Notes under the pieces: model-generated
What the model was told of the DNA's origin: nothing
The model's database searches: none
The model's input: only the letters and a program-made list of their open reading frames with translations
Shown: positions 26,221-32,861 of the stretch, in pieces
How positions within the stretch are numbered: the stretch's first letter is position 1
Layout of the letters: each line of letters opens with the position of its first letter
Assembly (NCBI GenBank): GCA_024281095.1
Contig: JAMXLJ010000078.1
Span: 1-43,360, forward strand
Length of the DNA: 43,360 nucleotides
Direction of reading: 5' to 3'
Source: Acidimicrobiia bacterium
GTDB lineage: Bacteria > Actinomycetota > Acidimicrobiia > IMCC26256 > JAMXLJ01
Position numbers and translations under genes: made by a program

Positions 26221-26655
26221 CTACTCCGAACCGCCGAGCTCGAGCCACATCATGTCGTGACCGTCACGACCGCGCTGCAGACCCCACTTGCGGGAGAAGG
26301 CCGCGACGACCGCAAGGCTCATCTGCTCGGCAACGTCGCGGGGCGGCGGGTCTGCATTGCCGAACGGCACGCCCTCCGCACGAACCGCGATCCTCACAGT
26401 GCGGTCGGTCGCGTCGAGATCGAGGCGCACCGTTCGAGGAGCGAGGCGAACCGCGTTGCTCACGAGCTCCGAGGTGACGAGAACGGCTGCCGGCACATGC
26501 GCACCGAAGCCCCACTCCTCGACGCGCTCGCCCACCGCCACACGCGCGAGGCGCACCCCGTCCGGTGTCGGGGGGAGTCGCATCGAGAACGCATCGCCGG
26601 AGTTGACGACCTCGACCATCGGTCCACCATTGGCCACAGGAGAGCCGTTCCCCAT
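26221..26655 (-). CDS. Degenerate HATPase_c anti-sigma-like protein
   Basis: About 144 residues with the RsbW-type layout. The N-box is intact (VLVTSELVSNAV), but the G1 box reads VRAEGVPFGN without the usual aspartate (DxGxG), and the G2 position has VAEQMSLAVVAAFSRKWG, lacking the GxGL glycines. The ATP site therefore looks impaired, and the protein may bind partners without phosphorylating them. ATG at 26655 is used; ATGs at 26670 and 26619 are also in frame, and the fold begins just after 26619. It is divergent from a STAS gene (26806), with a 20-base palindrome in between. Confidence 0.78.
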   Translation of the reverse strand: MGNGSPVANGGPMVEVVNSGDAFSMRLPPTPDGVRLARVAVGERVEEWGFGAHVPAAVLVTSELVSNAVRLAPRTVRLDLDATDRTVRIAVRAEGVPFGNADPPPRDVAEQMSLAVVAAFSRKWGLQRGRDGHDMMWLELGGSE

Positions 26656-26682
26656 GACGCGTTTTGCCATGCGCGCCCGGCG

Positions 26683-26702
26683 TCTCACCCGCGCGGGTGA
26701 GA
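26683..26702. promoter_or_regulatory. Perfect 20-base palindrome in a divergent promoter region
   Basis: TCTCACCCGCGCGGGTGAGA is a perfect inverted repeat. It lies 28 bases upstream of the minus-strand HATPase start and about 100 bases upstream of the STAS gene. Location and symmetry suggest a dimeric regulator's operator; it is not followed by a T-run and lies between divergent starts, so a terminator is unlikely. Confidence 0.5.
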
Positions 26703-26733
26703 TGGTTCATCCCGCTCGGTATCGAGACGATAG

Positions 26734-26787
26734 GGTGACCCGGGTCGTTGAGCAGCCAGGGGCCGCGCCATCTGTGGTGACCCGGGT
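26734..26787 (+). repeat. Pair of 12-base direct repeats upstream of the STAS gene
   Basis: GGTGACCCGGGT occurs at 26734-26745 and again at 26776-26787, 42 bases apart (about four helical turns). Each contains the palindrome ACCCGGGT. The first copy overlaps a TAGGGT hexamer (26731-26736) that could be a -10 box. A regulator-binding role is possible but unproven. Confidence 0.4.
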
Positions 26788-26805
26788 GATCCGTCGGAGA
26801 GGGAC

Positions 26806-27129
26806 GTGCCCAATCCACCTGACTACTTCGAAGCCCGTGTCGTCGAACGCGGCGACCGCCCGACCGTCGAGCTCGTCGGAGAACTCGACATGGCCAGTGC
26901 ACCGCAACTCGACAGCTGCGTGCGGGCACTCGCCGACGAAGGCGCGGAGGTCGTGACGCTCGACCTGTCGCGACTCGAGTTCTGCGACTCCAGCGGGGTC
27001 GCGGTCTTCGTCCGCTGGTCCAAGCCGTCGACCGAGGGATCTCCAGCGTTGCAACTGCGGGGAGCGCAGGGCACCGTGCGCCGCGTCTTCGAGGTGGCCG
27101 GCCTGGCCCACATGCTCGACACCGCCTGA
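26806..27129 (+). CDS. STAS-domain anti-sigma factor antagonist
   Basis: A 107-residue single STAS domain. The strand-loop ELVGELDMASAPQLDSCV is followed by the phosphorylation site LEFCDSSGVAVFV with the conserved DSSG. It should be phosphorylated by an HATPase kinase and bind it when unphosphorylated. GTG at 26806 has GGAGAGG just upstream. The divergent HATPase gene is its obvious partner, although that kinase looks degenerate. Confidence 0.88.
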   Translation: MPNPPDYFEARVVERGDRPTVELVGELDMASAPQLDSCVRALADEGAEVVTLDLSRLEFCDSSGVAVFVRWSKPSTEGSPALQLRGAQGTVRRVFEVAGLAHMLDTA

Positions 27130-27252
27130 CGGGGCGACGCCCGCACGACGAGGTATCCGAACGTTGGCCGCTGCGGTTGACATTCGACGAACGCCAGGTG
27201 TCGGCTGGTGTCGAGGCACCGACTGCTTCGACGCGAAGCACGAGGAGGGGGC

Positions 27253-29073
27253 ATGAGCAAGCGTCGACACCGGCGCGCAGTGGGCCCGGCTCTCCTCATG
27301 GTCGTACTCGCGATCGCGGCGATGCTCGCCGCGTGCGTGCCACCCAGGTCCGGCGGTGTCGCCGCGACCGACGGCTTCCAGCGCGGATCGTCGAGCGGCT
27401 GGGGTACGGCCGACACCGGGGGCTGGTGGTCGCTCGTCGGGTCACCGTGGGAGTGGGCCGTCCTGCCCGGAGCAGGAGTCGTCAACGCCGCCGCCAACGA
27501 TCAGGAGCTCGGGTACCTGTCGCAATCGACGGTTCAGGACGTCGACATCACCGAGACGATGCACCTGCCGCGCTGCACCGGCACGGGCAAGAGCTGCGAA
27601 TCGTCCGTCATCGGTCGTTACTCGCCTGCCTTCAACCCCACCTACTACAGCGTCGGCCTCGTGCAGGGTGCCGGTTCACCCGACATCTTCCTGCGGGCAA
27701 CGCGCAGCGACGGCACGCCCCTGAGCCCCGATCTCGACACCCATCTCCCTGCGGGCGACGGCGCCGCGCTGCAGCTCCGTGTCCAGCTCAGCGGAGTGAA
27801 TCCCACCGCAGTGCGTGCGTACGTCTGGAGCAGTGGCGGGTCGGAGCCCGGGAGCTGGCTGCTCGATACGACCGACAACGACGCTTCCGAGCAGGGCCCT
27901 GGAATGGTCGGTGTGCGCTTCCACAACGAGGACACCGCCGCGACGCACACGTTCCAAGTGAACAGCTACGTCGCCAACGGCACGGCGACACTGGTCACCA
28001 CGACGCCGAACCCGACGGGCACCGCTCACCTGCTGTACGTCGTCGACGACGGTCACGTCTACGTGTACGACATCGACAACAACCACGCCTTGGTGAAGGA
28101 CTTCGCCATTCCCGAGGCGGGCAAGCGCGGACTGGTGATGGCGCCGAGCCGCGGCCTTCTCTACATCTCGGAGTGCGGCCTCACGAATTGCTCCGGGCAG
28201 CACGGCAGTCTGCTCGCATACGACCTCGTGCACGACGTGGTCGCGTGGATCGCGAACTACAAGTTCGGCGTCGACCAGCCCGCGATCACACCCGACGGCT
28301 CGAAGATCTACATGTCGCACGGCGACGACGGCGGTGATTTCACCCACACGGTGCTGGATGCGAACGACGGCAAGCCGATTGCTTCCATCACGACGGGGAC
28401 GAACGGCCACAACACCATCGCCTCGTTGGACGGGAAGCAGGTCTTCATGGGTGGCTACTCGGGGAGCACCTCCGACTACCTCCATGTCGTCGACACCGCG
28501 ACGAATCAGGTCACGCTGAACGCCGGGCCGACCGTCAAGGGGATCCGCCCGTTCACGATCAACGGCAAGCACACCCTCGCGTTCACCACCTCGAGCGACA
28601 CCTGTGGCTTCCAGGTGCTGGACCTCACGAAGGGGCAGGTGCTCGCCACCGTCGGGTTCGGCGGCTTTTGCATGTGGCAAACGAATGCTCCGAGCCACGG
28701 CATCTCGCTGTCACCCGACGAGCGGCGCGTGTACGTCGTCGACGCTCCTCTCCACCTGCTGGAGGTCTACGACGTCGGTGGGCTACGCGCCGGCGCGCCG
28801 GCATTCGTCGCCAGCGTCCCGCTCGGCAAGATGGACGGGAACGAGTCGCCCTGCCAGAGTTTCTGCGTCCAAGAAGGCTGGGCACTGAACGATCTGTCCG
28901 GTCGGTACGTCTACGTCGGCGACGCGGGCAACATCGTCGACACCAGCACGCTGAAGGTGGTCGCCACGCTGGCACCGCTTCAGAACACGCGTCAGGTCAT
29001 CGAGATCGATTGGGCCAACGGCGCAACGAGCGGCACCTCGACCCGGTTCGGCGTGGGACGCCTGACGAGTTAG
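27253..29073 (+). CDS. Secreted beta-propeller-like lipoprotein
   Basis: A 606-residue lipoprotein. Signal peptide with lipobox LAAC; the lipidated cysteine is residue 28. An N-terminal region of about 200 residues looks like a beta-sandwich (QRGSSSGWGTADTGGWW onward). The C-terminal part, from about residue 255, has YVTN-like beta-propeller blades with repeating phrases such as HVYVYDIDN, AITPDGSKIYMSHG, YLHVVDTATNQVT and SLSPDERRVYVVDA. Paired cysteines may form disulphides. ATG at 27253 has a perfect AGGAGG upstream. Function is unknown; such propellers often mediate binding. The stop overlaps the convergent HATPase gene by four bases. Confidence 0.88.
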   Translation: MSKRRHRRAVGPALLMVVLAIAAMLAACVPPRSGGVAATDGFQRGSSSGWGTADTGGWWSLVGSPWEWAVLPGAGVVNAAANDQELGYLSQSTVQDVDITETMHLPRCTGTGKSCESSVIGRYSPAFNPTYYSVGLVQGAGSPDIFLRATRSDGTPLSPDLDTHLPAGDGAALQLRVQLSGVNPTAVRAYVWSSGGSEPGSWLLDTTDNDASEQGPGMVGVRFHNEDTAATHTFQVNSYVANGTATLVTTTPNPTGTAHLLYVVDDGHVYVYDIDNNHALVKDFAIPEAGKRGLVMAPSRGLLYISECGLTNCSGQHGSLLAYDLVHDVVAWIANYKFGVDQPAITPDGSKIYMSHGDDGGDFTHTVLDANDGKPIASITTGTNGHNTIASLDGKQVFMGGYSGSTSDYLHVVDTATNQVTLNAGPTVKGIRPFTINGKHTLAFTTSSDTCGFQVLDLTKGQVLATVGFGGFCMWQTNAPSHGISLSPDERRVYVVDAPLHLLEVYDVGGLRAGAPAFVASVPLGKMDGNESPCQSFCVQEGWALNDLSGRYVYVGDAGNIVDTSTLKVVATLAPLQNTRQVIEIDWANGATSGTSTRFGVGRLTS

Positions 29074-29465
29074 CGCGGCGCGGTCGCGACGGTGAACCAC
29101 ACGGTCTTTCGGCGGCCGTCGGCGGACCGGCTGATCCCCCAGTCGTCCGCGAGCGCGCGCACGATCTGGAGACCGCGGCCCGTCGGTTGCGTCGGGCGCG
29201 GGGACCTGATCGTCGGTTGACCCGGGCCCGCGTCAGTGACCGACACCCGGACCGACTCGGCCGTGCGATCGATCGCGACGCTGAACGCCGTGGCGGCGTG
29301 CCGAACGCTGTTCGTCGTGAGCTCCGACACCATGACCGCGACCGCGTCGGCGACCGCCCGGGGGAGGTCGTCGAGCGTACGCAGTGTGTACCGGCGGGCC
29401 TCGGTGACCGCGGCGGCGGAGTTCGGGAACCGTCGTTCGTCCGTCATCACTCGATCGCCGGTCAC
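29070..29465 (-). CDS. Anti-sigma factor kinase, RsbW/HATPase_c family
   Basis: A 131-residue GHKL kinase with all three motifs intact: N-box MVSELTTNSVRHA, G1 DAGPG and G2 GRGLQIVRALADDWG. It is the third gene of a minus-strand operon of phosphatase, antagonist and kinase. GTG at 29465 overlaps the STAS stop by four bases (GTGA); an in-frame ATG at 29447 is an alternative. Of the three kinases in the window it is the only one with a fully canonical ATP site. Confidence 0.88.
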   Translation of the reverse strand: MTGDRVMTDERRFPNSAAAVTEARRYTLRTLDDLPRAVADAVAVMVSELTTNSVRHAATAFSVAIDRTAESVRVSVTDAGPGQPTIRSPRPTQPTGRGLQIVRALADDWGISRSADGRRKTVWFTVATAPR

Positions 29466-29782
29466 TCGAGACGCAGCACCGGCGTGAGGCCGGTGACCTC
29501 GATGATCTGGCGGATCAGCGCCGACGCGTTGCGAATCCGGATGCCGGGAACTCTTTCCGCCACACGCAGGAGCATCGCGAGCCCGGCGCTGTCCATGTAG
29601 CCCAGGTCGGCCAGGTCGAACACGACCGGCTCGTGCGCTTCGGGCAGCGCCGTGTCGATCTGCGCGGACACCGCGTCGACGTTGGAGGTGTCGATCTCGC
29701 CGGCGAGACGGATCACCGGTGTGCCGGTCGTACCCGCTTCCGTCTCCACGGTGGCGACCGCGGCGTCGTCTACGTCTGCCAT
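29462..29782 (-). CDS. STAS-domain anti-sigma factor antagonist
   Basis: A 106-residue STAS domain with GEIDTSNVDAV and the phosphorylation loop LGYMDSAGLAMLL. The start codon ATG at 29782 lies inside the 3' end of the phosphatase gene (13-base overlap) and is preceded by GGGAG; the stop overlaps the kinase start. The phosphatase, this antagonist and the kinase are thus made from one message in a fixed ratio, a standard partner-switch operon. Confidence 0.9.
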   Translation of the reverse strand: MADVDDAAVATVETEAGTTGTPVIRLAGEIDTSNVDAVSAQIDTALPEAHEPVVFDLADLGYMDSAGLAMLLRVAERVPGIRIRNASALIRQIIEVTGLTPVLRLE

Positions 29783-31440
29783 CGAACTCCCATCAGGGCG
29801 GTGTCGTCGCTGGAGCCGTTGGGGATGACCTCCCGGAGCACATGGTCGAGCAGGTCTTCGAGGGCGCCGTTCGGATGAGCCGCCGCGTTCTCGAGATCCT
29901 GCAGACCGCGGGCAAGAGATTGCCCACGACGTTCGACGAGCCCGTCCGTGTACACGAGCAGCGTCGCACCGCGAGTGATCGGAACCGTGACCTGACGGTA
30001 CGGCGCCGGGCCGGTCACGCCGACGGGAACGTCGATGTCCGTCGGAACGAACTCGGTGCGCCCGGATCTGACGAGAAGCGGCGCGGGATGGCCGGCGTTC
30101 GAGACCGTGAGCGTTCCGGCGTTCAGGTCGATGACCGCGCACACGACCGTGGCGAACTGTCCGTCGCGCTCGAGGCTGATCAGGCGGGCAAGCTTCGTGA
30201 GGATCTCGGCGGGCGGGTCGCCCTCGACCGCGTACGCGCGGATCGCAAAGCGCAGCGACGCCATCATCGTCGCGGCGTGAAGCCCGCGACCCGACACGTC
30301 GCCGACCACCACGACAACGCGATGGTCGTCGAGGGGCACGACGTCGTACCAGTCGCCGCCGACGTCCATCCCCTCGACACCTGCGACGTACCTGCCCGCG
30401 ATCTCCAACGACGGGACGGTCGGGAACGATTCGGGCACCAGACTGCGCTGGAGCGTCTGCGCGATGGTGCGTTGATCGGCGTACAGGCGCGCGTTCTCGG
30501 CGGCCAGCATCTCCGCGTGCGCACGACGGCGGGCGACTCGTTCGACGAGCGCCGCGGCGGCGAGGGTGAGGATGACCCCGAAGGCGCCGAGGAGATACGG
30601 GAGCCGCGCGAGCAACGTGCCACCGAGCTCCTTGTGCGGAGTCATGACGAACAACAGCTGTGAGTCGCCGAATGGCACCGTGGTCGACGCGCGCCGTCCG
30701 CGAAGAAGCGCGCCGCCGGTGCTCGATGCCAGCAGCCGAGCCGGATCGGGTGTGCGCCCGAGGTACAGCGCATAGCCGAGATCCGCGAAGGCGGAGTTCT
30801 TGTCGACGGCTGCTCGCCGGTTCTTCGGCAGCGCGGCTTCCGCGTACACCATGAACCGCGCGCCCGGTTTCGGCTCGATGTAGGCGTAGCCGAGCCGGCG
30901 GTCAGGCGCGCCGAGCAGGTCGATCACCGATACGCCGCTCGCCCGCGACGCGCGGCTCAACACGGCACGGATCTGATCGGCAGGCTGTGCCGTCAACTCG
31001 AGCGGTTTGCCCACGACGACCAGCGGCGCGGGGGTCACGCCCTGGACCGGCCACAACGATGCCGAAACGAAGGGCCCACGGGGGGTCGTGACCAGTGGAC
31101 GGAACAATCCCTCGAATGGCGGCTGCTGGCCGTTGGTGGCATCGGCGAGCACCGCCCCCGACGACAACGGCGTCTGGACGTTCGGGATCGCCGCGGTCAG
31201 GACGGCCGCCGCCTCTCGTACCCGTTGGCGCAAAAGCCGCTTCTCGTTGCTGTCGTGCACGGCCGACGCGCCCCATGAGAGCACGGCGGTGATCAAGAGT
31301 CCGACAAGCATCACCGTGAAGGTGCTGCCGTAGAAGCGCCGGGCGCGCGGCGGGGTCACAGGCTCGGCGCCAACCGGCTCCCGCTTCCCTACCGTGGCCG
31401 CCGGCTTCACGTCGGCGACCGCACTTGCGGGTAGATCCAC
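29770..31440 (-). CDS. Membrane-bound SpoIIE/PP2C serine phosphatase
   Basis: A 556-residue sensor phosphatase. A cytosolic N-terminal tail of about 37 residues precedes TM1 (FTVMLVGLLITAVLSW). An outer sensor of about 230 residues follows, then TM2 (LPYLLGAFGVILTLAAAALV), a short coiled coil, and the SpoIIE domain beginning LQRSLVPESFP. Catalytic metal sites are in VGGDWYD and VVGDVSGRG; YTDGLVERRG and the final DDTALMGVR are typical. GTG at 31440 is chosen because GGAGG lies four bases upstream and because the open frame further upstream has no domain. It is the first gene of the three-gene switch operon. The outer domain resembles no named sensor that I can identify. Confidence 0.88.
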   Translation of the reverse strand: MDLPASAVADVKPAATVGKREPVGAEPVTPPRARRFYGSTFTVMLVGLLITAVLSWGASAVHDSNEKRLLRQRVREAAAVLTAAIPNVQTPLSSGAVLADATNGQQPPFEGLFRPLVTTPRGPFVSASLWPVQGVTPAPLVVVGKPLELTAQPADQIRAVLSRASRASGVSVIDLLGAPDRRLGYAYIEPKPGARFMVYAEAALPKNRRAAVDKNSAFADLGYALYLGRTPDPARLLASSTGGALLRGRRASTTVPFGDSQLLFVMTPHKELGGTLLARLPYLLGAFGVILTLAAAALVERVARRRAHAEMLAAENARLYADQRTIAQTLQRSLVPESFPTVPSLEIAGRYVAGVEGMDVGGDWYDVVPLDDHRVVVVVGDVSGRGLHAATMMASLRFAIRAYAVEGDPPAEILTKLARLISLERDGQFATVVCAVIDLNAGTLTVSNAGHPAPLLVRSGRTEFVPTDIDVPVGVTGPAPYRQVTVPITRGATLLVYTDGLVERRGQSLARGLQDLENAAAHPNGALEDLLDHVLREVIPNGSSDDTALMGVRWQT

Positions 31441-31598
31441 CGAACCTCCGAAGACTGGGAGCGATGGGACCGCCGTCGTGCGCAGGGATGGTAACCGACG
31501 ACGCAGCCACGACGATCGCCCGGCCTGAGCGCGTGTTCGCGGACTGCAGCGTATGGTCACTTCTCGAGGGTCGCTCTCCCGTTCGCGAGTGCGGATGC

Positions 31599-32393
31599 TC
31601 AGCTCGCCCGACGAACCGTCCGCCATGCCTCCCAGGTCACGCGGAGGATCAACGCCGTGATGCCGAGGCCGAGCAGCGGGTCCATGATCGGGACCCCGGC
31701 CGCAACGAACAGCGCGGACGCGACGACTGCGAGGCTGACGTACGCGTCGGCGCGCGCGTGGTGGCCGTCGGCGGTGAGCGCGGCGCTGTTGAGGCGTTCA
31801 CCGGTCCGGGTCCTGATGCGCGCCGCGACCGCGTTTCCGAGACAGCCGATCGCGCCGGCGCACGCCAGCGCAAGGAGGTGGTGCGGGCGCGTGGGATGGA
31901 TGAGTCGCTCGACCGATTCCCCGGCCGCGACGCAGGCGCTCACGAAGATCGTGGCGACGACGATGAAGCCGGCGCGGCGCTCTGCGACACGCGAGCCGAG
32001 GATGAACGCGAGGGCGAGCGGCAGCGCCGTGAGGGCGTCGCCACCGTTGTGGATCAGGTCGGCGAGGAGCGCGACGCTGCCGCTGGCCACGAACACGAGG
32101 GCCTGAACGAGCGCGGCCGCGCCGAGCACGGCGAGTGACAATGCGACGGCTCGGATCCCAGCCCGGGACCGCTTGATGCTCTCGTCGATCAGCCCGTGTG
32201 AGTGGCTGCGCCCATCGGCGTGGTCGTGGTCATGACCATGCACGCGCGCGTCTTGACGTTCGAGCGGGTGGTCGTGCTCGAGGTGCGGAAGCGGAACCGA
32301 CCGTGGGAACGCGCCCGGCACGTGGCGGTGCGCGGTCCGGTAGGAGTGTGCATGGACTCGGCTGCCGTGGCGGTGCAGCTCGGAGCAGGTCAC
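31599..32393 (-). CDS. Cation diffusion facilitator (CDF) zinc-type exporter
   Basis: About 264 residues with six membrane helices and a His-rich cytosolic N-terminus (HGHDHDHADGRSHSHG), usual in zinc exporters. Metal-site motifs are HNGGD in TM2 and HARAD in TM5; both are HxxxD, the pattern linked with Zn/Cd selectivity. It lacks much of the C-terminal cytosolic domain of larger CDFs (it ends soon after TM6). GTG at 32393 is used; a TTG at 32435 and a GTG at 32321 are alternatives, as no clear ribosome site exists. It is divergent from the zinc-sensor ArsR gene, the standard arrangement for metal-induced efflux. Confidence 0.85.
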   Translation of the reverse strand: MTCSELHRHGSRVHAHSYRTAHRHVPGAFPRSVPLPHLEHDHPLERQDARVHGHDHDHADGRSHSHGLIDESIKRSRAGIRAVALSLAVLGAAALVQALVFVASGSVALLADLIHNGGDALTALPLALAFILGSRVAERRAGFIVVATIFVSACVAAGESVERLIHPTRPHHLLALACAGAIGCLGNAVAARIRTRTGERLNSAALTADGHHARADAYVSLAVVASALFVAAGVPIMDPLLGLGITALILRVTWEAWRTVRRAS

Positions 32394-32463
32394 GGAACCA
32401 GCGTACGGCCTGGCGAACCGAAAGACCTCCCGCAAGGCGGTTACTCGTCGAGCACGCTCGCCG

Positions 32464-32469
32464 TAGCAT
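32464..32469 (+). promoter_or_regulatory. Candidate -10 hexamer for the ArsR transcript
   Basis: TAGCAT ends seven bases before an ATG at 32477. If transcription starts there the message would be leaderless and begin with a nine-codon ORF ending at the arsR-family start. Confidence 0.35.
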
Positions 32470-32476
32470 CAGCGGC

Positions 32477-32506
32477 ATGCCCACCGTCGCCGGTGCCCGT
32501 ACGTGA
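32477..32506 (+). CDS. Possible nine-codon leader peptide coupled to the ArsR gene
   Basis: ATG at 32477 opens MPTVAGART, then TGA at 32504-32506, which overlaps the GTG start of the regulator (GTGA). The ATG is seven bases after TAGCAT, suiting leaderless initiation. There is no Shine-Dalgarno site for the GTG itself, so coupling from this ORF would explain how it is translated. Too short to be scored by composition. Confidence 0.35.
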   Translation: MPTVAGART

Positions 32507-32856
32507 GCCGGTCGGAGCGGCTCGTCGAGCACGTCGCCGAGCAGATCGCCGACACGATGTTCGCGTTGTCGACGCCGAGCAGGGTCCAGATCCTCGACTG
32601 CCTGCGTGACGGGCCGCGCTCGGTGAAGCAGCTGACGAACGTGCTGGCGATGGAGCAGTCGGCGGTCTCGCACCAGTTGCGTGTGCTGCGCGACCACACG
32701 CTCGTAAAAGTCGAACGGGTCGGGCGGACCAGGCTCTACGCACTGCACGACGAGCATGTCACCGCGTTGCTCGACGAGGCGTTACGCCATGTCGAGCATC
32801 GGACGCGGCGCAAGCGGCGGCAGCGCGCCGTCGCCGCTGGGGCGGACGAGCGGTAG
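32503..32856 (+). CDS. ArsR/SmtB-family metal-sensing repressor with alpha-5 zinc site
   Basis: A 117-residue winged-helix repressor. The recognition helix region is SAVSHQLRVLRDHTLV, followed by the wing VGRTRLYAL. Helix alpha-5 has D83, H85, H96 and H99, exactly the D-x-H-(x10)-H-x-x-H ligand set that binds Zn(II)/Co(II) across the dimer in SmtB and CzrA. The alpha-3 CxC of cadmium/lead sensors is absent. It should release DNA when zinc is bound. The GTG start overlaps a short upstream ORF. The divergent CDF gene and the downstream transporter at 32862, six bases away, are likely targets, and a matching operator lies at 34566-34589. The C-terminus is a basic tail. Confidence 0.9.
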   Translation: MSRSERLVEHVAEQIADTMFALSTPSRVQILDCLRDGPRSVKQLTNVLAMEQSAVSHQLRVLRDHTLVKVERVGRTRLYALHDEHVTALLDEALRHVEHRTRRKRRQRAVAAGADER

Positions 32857-32861
32857 GCGAC

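Noticed and set aside
32449-32460. CGAGC-AC-GCTCG inverted repeat as operator for the ArsR/CDF gap
   Set aside because: Arms of five bases in GC-rich DNA are common by chance, and it does not resemble the SmtB-type core.
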